A stretch of 64,000 bases of DNA from Aurelia coerulea. Taxonomy: Eukaryota > Cnidaria > Scyphozoa > Semaeostomeae > Ulmaridae. A program made the position numbers and the translations under genes. Shown here in pieces: positions 49,033-61,000 of the stretch. The stretch covers positions 9,232,743 through 9,296,742 of the forward strand of contig CM076962.1 of the NCBI GenBank assembly GCA_039566865.1, in the 5' to 3' direction. Below the pieces are notes generated by a model. It was not told the origin of the DNA and searched no databases. It saw only the letters and a program-made list of their open reading frames with translations. Positions within the stretch are counted from its first letter, which is position 1; each line of letters starts with the position of its first letter.

Positions 49033-52000
49033 ATGCGAATACGTGTACGCACGGATCATAGATATCCATACTGGTGTGGTGACGTAATCTCTGTTATGTC
49101 TGGCCTGCGTGACTAAGTGATGTCCAAACGCAAGTTGGCGCGCTGCCTTCGACTTGACCAGAAATCACAACACCTTAACACCCCAATTTTTCCTCTCCAT
49201 TGTCTTTACATATGGTTTGGGTACTTGCACATTTTAACGATAAATTTGATACTATTGCATTCATCGTTCTTTAAAACTTTAGATTAGCCAGTTACATCAT
49301 TTATAGCACTATATTAGTGCTGCAAAAACTATTTTTGGAAACATTACTATAGAGATTAGTTTTTTCTTTAGTCTAATTTTAGCTTTACTGAATAAACAAA
49401 CATAGATAAATTAAATGTTTATTTTCTCAAAGAAAACAATATATAAACACAAAAAGTGTCAATTAACGTACTTTAGTAGCTTTAATTTATATTCTAAAGA
49501 GTATAGCATTCGTCGTTCTTTAAAACTTTAGTTTTGCCAGTAACTTCTCTTATAATACTATAGTAGTGCTGCAACAACCATTTTTGGAAACATTACTATA
49601 GACATTAGTTTTTTCTTTAGTCTCATTTTAGCCTTATTGCAGAAACAAACATCGATTATTTAAATGTTTATATTCTCAAAGAAAAAGAATATAAACACAA
49701 CAAATAGGGCTTAACGTACTTTAGTAGCTACAATTTATATTATAAACAGTATTGCATTCATCGTTTTTTAAAACTTTATTTCTGCCAGTTACTTCTCACA
49801 ATAGACATTAGTTTTTTCTTTAGCTTTACTGCAGAAACAAACATCGATTATTCAAATGTTTATTTTCTCAAAGAAAACAAAATATAAACACAACAAATGG
49901 GGCGTAATGTACTTTAGTAGCTACAATTTATATTATAAACAGTATTGCACTTATTGTTCATTAAAACTTTAGTTCTGCCAGTTACTTCATTTATAGCACT
50001 ATATTAGTGCTGCAGCAACAATTCTTGGTAACATTATTATACACATTAGTTTTTTCTTTAATCTCGTCTCATTTTGGCTTCATTGCATAAACAAACATCG
50101 ATTAATTAAATGTTTATTTTCTCAAAAAAAACAAAATATCAACACAAAAGTTGTCGATTAGCGTACTTTAGTACATACAATTTATATTATAAAGAATATT
50201 GCACTCATCGTTCTTTATAACTTTAGATTAGCCAATTACTTAATTTATAGTGCTGCATCAACAATTCTTGGAAACATTACTATAGAAATTAGTTTTTTCA
50301 ATAGTCTTATCTTAGCTTTAATGAATAAACAAACATAGATTAATTAAATGTTTATTTTCTCAATTAAAACAAAAAATAAACGAATAGTGGGGATTAACGT
50401 ACTTTAATAGCTACAATTTATATTATAAACAGTATTGCACTCATCGTTCTTTAAAACTTTAGTTTAGCCAGTTACTTCATTTAAAGCACTATCTTAGTGC
50501 TGCAAAAACCATTTTTGGGAACATTTCTATAGACATTAGTTTTTTCTTTAGTCTTATTTTAGCTTTAATGCATAAACAAACCTCAATTAATTAAATGTTT
50601 ATTTTCTCGATTAAAACAAAATATAGACACGAAAAGTGTGGATTAACGTACTTTACTAGCTACAATTTATATTTTAAACAGTACTGCACACATCGTTCTT
50701 TAAACTTTAGTTCTGCCAGTAACTTCTTTTAAAGCACTATCTTAGTGCTGCAACAACCATTTTTGGAAACATTACTACAGACATTAGCTTTTTCTTTCGT
50801 CTTATTTTAGCTTTAATGCAAAAATAAACCTCAATTAATTAAATGTTTATTTTCTCAATTGAAACAAAATATAAACGCAAAAAGTGGGGATTAACGTACT
50901 TTAGTAGCTTTAATTTATATTTTAAAGAGCATTCGCTGTTCTTTAAAACTTTAGTTTTAACAGTAACTTCTCTTATAGCACTATATTAGTAGTGCAACAA
51001 CCATTTTTGGAAACATTACTATAGACATTAGCTTTTTCTTTAGTCTTATTTTAGCTTTACTGCAAAAATAAACATCGATGAATTAAATGTTTATTTTCTC
51101 AAAGAAAACAAAATATAAACAAAAAGTGGGGATTAACGTACTTTACTAGCTACAATTTATATTATAAACAGTATTGCACTTATCGTTCTTTAAAACTTTA
51201 GTTCTACCAGTAACTTCATTTATAGCACTATATTAGTGCTGCTGCAACAATTCTTGGAAACATTACTACAGACATTTGCTTTTTCTTTAGTCTTATTTTA
51301 GCTTTAATGCATAAACAATCCTCAATTAATTAATTGTTTAATTTCTCGATTAAAACCAAATATAAACACGTAAAGTGTGGATTAACGTACTTTACTAGCT
51401 AAAATTTATATTATAAACAGTATTGCATTCATCGTTCTTTAAAACTTTAGTTCTGCCAGTTACTTCTTACAATAGACATTAGTTTTTTCTTTAGTCTCAT
51501 TTTAGCTTTACTGCAGAAACAAACATCGATTATTCAAATGTTTATTTTCTCAAAGAAAACAAAATTTAAACACAACATATGTGGCGTAACGTACTTTAGT
51601 AGCTACAATTTATATTATAAACAGTATTGCACTCATCGTTCATTAAAACTTTAGTTCTGCCAGTTACTTCATTTATAGCACTATATTAGTGCTGCAACAA
51701 CCATTTTTGGAAACATTACTATAGACATTAGCTTTTTCTTTCGTCTTATTTTAGCTTTAATGCATAAACAAACCTCAATTAATTAAATGTTTATTTTCTC
51801 AAAGAAAACAAAATATAAACACAAAAAGTGTCAATTAACGTACTTTAGTAGCTTTAATTTATATTTTAAAGAGCATTCGCTGTTCTTTAAAACTTTAGTT
51901 TTGCCAGTAACTTCTCTTATAACACTATATTAGTGCTGCAACAACCATTTTTGGAAACATTACTAGAGACATTAGCTTTTATCTTTAGTCTTATTTTAGC

Positions 52001-55000
52001 TTTACTGAGAAAAAACAAACATCGACTAATTAAATGTTTATTTTCTGAAAGAAAACAAAATATAAACACAAAAAGTGCCAATTAACGTACTTTAGTAGCT
52101 ATAATTAATATTTTAAAGAGTATAGCATTCGTCGTTCTTTAAAACTTTAGTTTTGCCAGGAACTTCTCTTATAGCACTATATTAGTGCTGCAACAACCAT
52201 TTTTGGAAACATTACTAGAGACATTAGCTTTATCTTTAGTCTTATTTTAGCTTTACTGAGAAAAAAACAAACATCGATAAATTAAATGTATATTTTCTCA
52301 ATTAAAACGAAATATAAACGAATAGAGGGGATTAACGTTCTTTACTAGCTACAATTTATAATATATTATAAACAGTATTGCACCAATCGTTCTTTAAACT
52401 TTAGTTCTACTAGTTACCTCATTTATAGCACTATATTAGTGCTGCATCAACAATTCTTGGAAACATTACCACATACATTAGCTTTTTCTTTAGTTTTATT
52501 TTAGCTTTAATGCATAAACAAACCTCAATTAATTAAATGTTTAATTTCTCGATTAAAACAAAATATAAACATGTATAGTGTGGATTAACGTACTTTACTA
52601 GCTAAAATTTATATTATAAACAGTCTTGCACTCATCGTTCTTTAAAACTTTAGTTTAGCCAGTTACTTCATTTAAAGCACTATCTTAGTGCTTCAAAAAC
52701 CATTTTTGGAAACATTACTATAGACATTAGTTTTTTCTTTAGTCTTTTTTTAGCTTTAATGCATAAACAAACATCGATGAACTGAATGTTTATTTTCTCA
52801 AAGAAAATAAAACATAAACACAAGAAGTGTTGATTAACGTACTTTAGTAGCTATAATTTATATTTTAAAGAGTATAGCATTCGTCGTTCTATAAAACTTT
52901 AGTTTTGCCAGTAACTTTTCTTATAGCACTATATTAGTGCTGCAACAACCATTTTTGGAAACATTACTATAGAAATTAGTTTTTTCAATAATCTTTTTCT
53001 AGCTTTACTTAATAAACAAACATAGATTAATTAAATGTTTATTTTCTCAAAGAAAACAAAATATAAACACAAAAAGTGTCAATTAACGTACTTTAGTAGC
53101 ATTAATTTATATTTTAAAGAGTATAGCATTCGTCGTTCTTTAAACTTTAGTTTTGCCAGTAACTTCTCTTATAACACTATAATAGTGCTGCAACAACTAT
53201 TTTTGGAAACATTTCTATAGACATTAGTTTTTTCTTTAGTCTAAGTTTTAGCTTTCCTGAATAAACAAACAAAGATTATTTAAATGTTCATTTTCTCAAA
53301 GAAAAAATAATATAAACACAAATAGTGTCAATTAACGTACTTTAGTAGCTTTATTTTATATTTTAAAGAGTACAGCATTCTGCGTTCTTTAAAACTTTAA
53401 TTGTGCCAGTAACTTCTCTTATAGCACTATATTAGTGCTGCAACAACCATTTTTGGAAACATTACTAGAGACATTAGCTTTTATCTTTAGTCTTATTTTA
53501 GCTTTAATGCATAAACAAACTTCAATTAATTAAATGTTTATTTTCTCAATTAAAACAAAATATAAACAAAAAGTGGGGATTAACGTACCTTACTAGCTAC
53601 AATTTATATTATAAACAGTATTGCACTTATCGTTTTTTAAAACTTTAGTTCTACCAGTAACTTCTTTTAAAGCACCATATTAGTGCTGCAACAACCATTT
53701 TTGGAAACATTACTACAGACATTAGCTTTTTCTTTCGTCTAAGTTTTAGATTTCCCTGAATAAGCAAACAAAGATTAATTAAATGTTCATTTTCTCAAAG
53801 AAAACAAAATATAAACACAAAAAGTGTCAATAAGCGTACTTTAGTAGCCTTAATTTATATTTTAAAGAGTATAGCATTCGGCGTTCTTTAAAACTTTAAT
53901 TTTGCCAGTAACTTCTCTTATAGCACTATATTAGTGCTGCAACTACCATTTATGGAAACATTACTAGAGACATTAGCTTTTAACTTTAGTCTTATTTTAG
54001 CTTTACTGAGAAAAAAACAAACATCGATAAATTAAATGTATATTTTCTCAATTAAAACGAAATATAAACGAATAGAGGGGATTAACGTTCTTTACTAGCT
54101 ACAATTTATATTATAAACAGTATTGCACCAATCGTTCTTTAAACTTTAGTTCTACTAGTTACCTCATTTATAGCACTATATTAGTGCTGCATCAACAATT
54201 CTTGGAAACATTACCACATACATTAGCTTTTTCTTTAGTTTTATTTTAGCTTTAATGCATAAACAAACATAGATTAATTAAATGTTTAATTTCTCGGTTA
54301 AAACAAAATATAAACATGTATAGTGTGGATTAACGTACTTTAATAGCTACAATTTATATTATAAACAGTATTGCACTCATCGTTCTTTAAAACTTTAGTT
54401 TAGCCAGTTACTTCATTTAAAGCACTATCTTAGTGCTTCAAAAACCATTTTTGGAAACATTACTATAGACATTAGTTTTTTCTTTAGTCTGTTTTTAGCT
54501 TTAATGCATAAACAAACATCGATGAACTGAATGTTTATTTTCTCAAAGAAAACAAAACATAAACACAAGAAGTGTTGATTAACGTACTTTAGTAGCTATA
54601 ATTTATATTTTAAAGAGTATAGCATTCGTCGTTCTTTAAAACTTTAGTTTAGCCAGTAACTTCATTTTTAGCACTATATTAGTGCTGCAACAACCATTTT
54701 GGAAACATTACTATAGAAATTAGTTTTTTCAATAGTCTTATTTTAGCTTTACTGAATAAACAAACATAGATTAATTAAATAATTATTTTCTCAAAGAAAA
54801 CAAAATATAAACACAAAAAGTGTCAATTAACGTACTTTAGTAGCATTAATTTATATTTAAAGGGTATAGCATTCGTTGTTCTTTAAAACTTTAGTTTTAA
54901 CAGTAACTTCTCTTATAGCACTATATTAGTAGTGCAACAACCATTTTTGGAAACATTACTATAGACATTAGCTTTTTCTTTAGTCTTATTTTAGCTTTAA

Positions 55001-57339
55001 TGCATAAACAAACGTCAATTAGTTAAATGTTAATTTTCTCAATTAAAACAAAATATAAACAAAAAGTTGGGATTAACGTACCTTACTAGCTAATTTTATA
55101 TTATAAACAGTATTGCACTTATCGTTCTTTAAAACTTTAGTTCTACCAGTAACTTCTTTTAAAGCACTATGTTGTGCGGCAACAACCATTTTTGGAAACA
55201 TTACTATAGACATTAGTTTCTTTTAGTCTTATTTTAGCTTTACTGCAAAAACAAACATCGATAAATTAAATGTTTATTTTCTCCAAGAAAACAAAATATA
55301 AACAAAAAGTGGGGATTAACGTACCTTACTAGCTACAATTTATATTATAAACAGTATTGCACTTATCGTTCTTTAAAACTTTAGTTCTACCAGTAACTTC
55401 ATTTATAGCACTATATTAGTGCTGCAGCAACAATTCTTGGAAACATTACTACAGACATTTGCTTTTTCATTAGTCTTATTTTAGCTTTAATGCATAAACA
55501 ATACCTCAATTAATTAAATGTTAAATTTATCAATTAAAACAAAATATAAATACAAAAAGTGTCAATTAACGTACTTTAGTAGCATTAATTTATATTTTAA
55601 AGAGTAAAGCATTCGTCGTTCTTTAAAACTTTAGTTTTGCCAGTAACTTCTTTTAAAGCACTATGTTGTGAGGCAACAACCAGTTTTGGAAACATTACTA
55701 TTGACATTAGCTTTTTTTTAGTCTTATTTTAGCTTTACTGCAAAAACAAACATCGATAAATTAAATGTTTATTTTCTCAAAGAAAACAAAATATAAACGA
55801 ATAGTGGGGATTAACGTACTTTACTAGCTACAATTTATATTATAAACAGTATTGCACTTATCGTTCTTTAAAACTTTAGTTCTTATAGTTACTTCATTTA
55901 TAGCACTATATTAGTGCTGCAGCAACAATTCTTGGAAACATTACTATAGACATGAGTTTTTTCGTTAGTCTCATTTTAGCTTTATTGCAGAAACAAACAT
56001 CGATTATTTAAATGTTTATTTTCTCAAAGAAAACAAAATATAAATACAAAAAGTGTCAATTAACGTACTTTAGTAGCATTAATTTATTATTTAAAGGGTA
56101 AAGCATTCGTTGTTCTTTAAAGCGTTAGTTTTGCCAGTAACTTCTCTTATAGCACTATAATAGTTCTGCAACAACTATTTTTAGAAACATTACTATAGAC
56201 ATTAACTTTTTCTTTAGTCTTATTTTATTTTTAATGCATAAACAAACCTCAATTAATTAAATGTTTATTTTCTCAATTGAGACAAAATATAAACAAAAAC
56301 TGGGGATTAACGTACTTTACTAGCTACAATTTATATTATAAACAGTATTGCACCAATCGTTCTTTAACCTTTAGTTCTGCAAGTTACTTCATTTAAAGCA
56401 CTATATTAGTGCTGTAACAACCATTTTTGGAAACATTACTATAGTAATTAGTTTTTTCAATAGTCTTATTTTAGCTTAATTGCAGAAACAAACATCGATT
56501 AACTACATGTTTATCTTCAAAAAGAAAACAAAATATAAACACAACAAATGAGGCTTAACGTACTTTAGTAGCTACAATATATATAATAAAGAATATTGCA
56601 TTCATCGTTCTTTAAAACTTTAGATTAGCCAGTTACATTATTTATAGCACTATATTAGTGCTGCAAAAACTATTTTTGGAAACATTACTATAGAGATTAG
56701 TTTTTTCTTTAGTCTAATTTTAGCTTTACTGAATAAACAAACATAGATTAATTAAATGTTTATTTTCTCAAATAAAACAATATATAAACACAAAAAGTGT
56801 TAATTAACGTTATTTAGTAGCTTTAATTTATATTTTAAAGAGTATAGCATTCGTCGTTCTTTAAAACTTTAGTTTTGCCAGTAACTTCTCTTATAGCACT
56901 AAAGTAGTGCTGCAACAACCATGTTTGGAAACATTACTATAGACATTAGTTTTTTCTTCAGTCTCATTTTAGCTTTATTGCAGAAACAAAAATCGATTAT
57001 TTAAATGTTTATATTCTCAAAGAAAAAGAATATAAACACAACAAATAGGGCTTAACGTACTTTAGTTGCTACAATTTATATTATAAACAGTATTGCATTC
57101 ATCGTTTTTTAAAACTTTATTTCTGCCAGTTACTTCTCACAATAGACATTAGTTTTTTCTTTAGCTTTACTGCATAAACAAACATAGATTAATTAAATGT
57201 TTATTTTCTCAAAAAAAAAAACAAAATATAAACACAAAAAGTGTCAATTTACGTACTTTAGTAGCATTAATTTATATTTTAAAGAGTATAGCATTCGTCG
57301 TTCTTTAAAACTTTAGTTTTGCCAGTAACTTCTCTTATT

Positions 57340-57354
57340 GCACCATATTGGTGC
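57340..57354 (+). repeat. Satellite hairpin, compensated variant GCACCA-TAT-TGGTGC
   Basis: T to C in the left arm is matched by A to G in the right arm. Copies with only the left change (GCACCA-TAT-TAGTGC) occur near 53.67, 60.42 and 62.85 kb and look like the intermediate state. Confidence 0.8.
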
Positions 57355-58030
57355 TGCAACAACTATTTTTAGAAACATTACTATAGACATTAGCTTTTTC
57401 TTTAGTCTTATTTTAGCTTTAATGCATAAACAAACTTCAATTAATTAAATGTTTATTTTCTCAATTAAAACAAAATATAAACGAATAGTGGGGATTAACG
57501 TACTTTACTAGCTACAATTTATATTATAAACAGTATTGCACTCATCGTTCTTTAAAACTTTAGTTTAGCCAGTTACTTCATTTAAAGCACTATCTTAGTG
57601 CTGCAAAAACCATTTTTGGGAACATTACTATAGACATTAGTTTTTTCTTTAGTCTTATTTTAGCTTTAATGCATAAACAAACCTCAATTAATTAAATGTT
57701 TAATTTCTCGATTAAAACCAAATATAAACACGTAAAGTGTGGATTAACGTACTATACTAGCTAAAATTTATATTATAAACAGTCTGGCACCAATCGTTCT
57801 TTAAACTTTAGTTCTGCCAGTAACTTCTTTTAAAGCACTATATTAGTGCTGCAACAACCATTTTTGGAAACATTACTACAGACATTAGCTTTTTCTTTAG
57901 TCTTATTTTAGTTTTAATGCATAAACAAACATCGATTAACTAAATGTTTATTTTCTCAAAGAAAATAAAATATAAACACAAAAAGTGTTGATTAACGTAC
58001 TTTAGTAGCTTCAATTTATAATTTAAAGAG

Positions 58031-58050
58031 TATAGTATAGTATAGTTATT
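58031..58050. repeat. TATAG micro-expansion at a broken monomer junction
   Basis: TATAGTATAGTATAGTTATT replaces the normal AGTATAGCATTCG, and the sequence then jumps to the AATTAAAACAAAAT part of the next monomer. It looks like slippage or end-joining at a break. Confidence 0.6.
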
Positions 58051-61000
58051 GTAATTAAAACAAAATATAAACAAAAAGTGGGGATTAACGTACTTTACTA
58101 GCTACAATTTATATTATAAACAGTATTGCACTCATCGTTCTTTAAAACTTTAGTTCTGCCAGTTACTTCATTTATAGCACTATATTAGTGCTGCAACAAC
58201 CATTTTTGGAAACATTACTATAGACATTAGCTTTTTCTTTCGTCTTATTTTAGCTTTAATGCATAAACAAACCTCAATTAATTAAATGTTTATTTTCTCA
58301 AAGAAAACAAAATATAAACACAAAAAGTGTCAATTAACGTACTTTAGTAGCTTTAATTTATATTTTAAAGAGCATTCGCTGTTCTTTAAAACTTTAGTTT
58401 TGCCAGTAACTTCTCTTATAACACTATATTAGTGCTGCAACAACCATTTTTGGAAACATTACTAGAGACATTAGCTTTTATCTTTAGTCTTATTTTAGCT
58501 TTACTGAGAAAAAACAAACATCGACTAATTAAATGTTTATTTTCTGAAAGAAAACAAAATATAAACACAAAAAGTGCCAATTAACGTACTTTAGTAGCTA
58601 TAATTAATATTTTAAAGAGTATAGCATTCGTCGTTCTTTAAAACTTTAGTTTTGCCAGTAACTTCTCTTATAGCACTATATTAGTGCTGCAACAACCATT
58701 TTTGGAAACATTACTATAGAAATTAGTTTTTTCAATAGTCTTATTTTAGCTTTACTTAATAAACAAACATATGTTAATTAAATGTTTATTTTCTCAAAGA
58801 AAACAAAATATAAACACAAAAAATGTCAATTAACGTACTTTAGTAGCATTAATTTATATTTTAAAGAGTATAGCATTCGGCGTTCTTTAAAACTTTAATT
58901 TGGCCAGTAACTTCTCTTATAGCACTATATTAGTGCTGCAACAACCATTTATGGAAACATTACTAGAGACATTAGCTTTATCTTTAGTCTTATTTTAGCT
59001 TTACTGAGAAAAAAACAAACATCGATAAATTAAATGTATATTTTCTCAATTAAAACGAAATATAAACGAATAGAGGGGATTAACGTTCTTTACTAGCTAC
59101 AATTTATATTATAAACAGTATTGCACCAATCGTTCTTTAAACTTTAGTTCTACTAGTTACCTCATTTATAGCACTATATTAGTGCTGCATCAACAATTCT
59201 TGGAAACATTACCACATACATTAGCTTTTTCTTTAGTTTTATTTTAGCTTTAATGCATAAACAAACCTCAATTAATTAAATGTTTAATTTCTCGATTAAA
59301 ACAAAATATAAACATGTATAGTGTGGATTAACGTACTTTACTAGCTAAAATTTATATTATAAACAGTCTTGCACTCATCGTTCTTTAAAACTTTAGTTTA
59401 GCCAGTTACTTCATTTAAAGCACTATCTTAGTGCTTCAAAAACCATTTTTGGAAACATTACTATAGACATTAGTTTTTTCTTTAGTCTTTTTTTAGCTTT
59501 AATGCATAAACAAACATCGATGAACTGAATGTTTATTTTCTCAAAGAAAATAAAACATAAACACAAGAAGTGTTGATTAACGTACTTTAGTAGCTATAAT
59601 TTATATTTTAAAGAGTATAGCATTCGTCGTTCTATAAAACTTTAGTTTTGCCAGTAACTTTTCTTATAGCACTATATTAGTGCTGCAACAACCATTTTTG
59701 GAAACATTACTATAGAAATTAGTTTTTTCAATAATCTTTTTCTAGCTTTACTTAATAAACAAACATAGATTAATTAAATGTTTATTTTCTCAAAGAAAAC
59801 AAAATATAAACACAAAAAGTGTCAATTAACGTACTTTAGTAGCATTAATTTATATTTTAAAGAGTATAGCATTCGTCGTTCTTTAAACTTTAGTTTTGCC
59901 AGTAACTTCTCTTATAACACTATAATAGTGCTGCAACAACTATTTTTGGAAACATTTCTATAGACATTAGTTTTTTCTTTAGTCTAAGTTTTAGCTTTCC
60001 TGAATAAACAAACAAAGATTATTTAAATGTTCATTTTCTCAAAGAAAAAATAATATAAACACAAATAGTGTCAATTAACGTACTTTAGTAGCTTTATTTT
60101 ATATTTTAAAGAGTACAGCATTCTGCGTTCTTTAAAACTTTAATTGTGCCAGTAACTTCTCTTATAGCACTATATTAGTGCTGCAACAACCATTTTTGGA
60201 AACATTACTAGAGACATTAGCTTTTATCTTTAGTCTTATTTTAGCTTTAATGCATAAACAAACTTCAATTAATTAAATGTTTATTTTCTCAATTAAAACA
60301 AAATATAAACAAAAAGTGGGGATTAACGTACCTTACTAGCTACAATTTATATTATAAACAGTATTGCACTTATCGTTTTTTAAAACTTTAGTTCTACCAG
60401 TAACTTCTTTTAAAGCACCATATTAGTGCTGCAACAACCATTTTTGGAAACATTACTACAGACATTAGCTTTTTCTTTCGTCTAAGTTTTAGATTTCCCT
60501 GAATAAGCAAACAAAGATTAATTAAATGTTCATTTTCTCAAAGAAAACAAAATATAAACACAAAAAGTGTCAATAAGCGTACTTTAGTAGCCTTAATTTA
60601 TATTTTAAAGAGTATAGCATTCGGCGTTCTTTAAAACTTTAGTTTAGCCAGTTACTTCATTTAAAGCACTATCTTAGTGCTGCAAAGACCAATTTTGGGA
60701 ACATTACTATAGACATTAGTTTTTTCTTTAGTCTTATTTTAGCTTTAATGCATAAACAAACCTCAATTAATTAAATGTTTATTTTCTCGATTAAAACAAA
60801 ACATAGACACGAAAAGTGTGGATTAACGTACTTTACTAGCTACAATTTATATTTTAAACAGTACTGCACACATCGTTCTTTAAACTTTAGTTCTGCCAGT
60901 AACTTCTTTTAAAGCACTATCTTAGTGCTGCAACAACCATTTTTGGAAACATTACTACAGACATTAGCTTTTTCTTTCGTCTTATTTTAGCCTTAATGCA

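Larger units (their letters stand above)
48252..49252. repeat. Tandem array: three 330-bp units plus terminal direct repeat
   Basis: AAATTTGATAC recurs at 48252, 48582, 48912 and 49242, exactly 330 bp apart. The three full units look identical except for one base seen near 48494 (GACATGACC in unit 1, GACTTGACC in units 2 and 3). The satellite stops at ATAATAAAGAA and resumes at TATTGCATTCATCG. The same satellite junction is uninterrupted near 41410-41425 and 56585-56600. Each unit holds one tRNA-like gene on the minus strand. Between genes, about 258 bp contains no coding frame. Confidence 0.95.
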
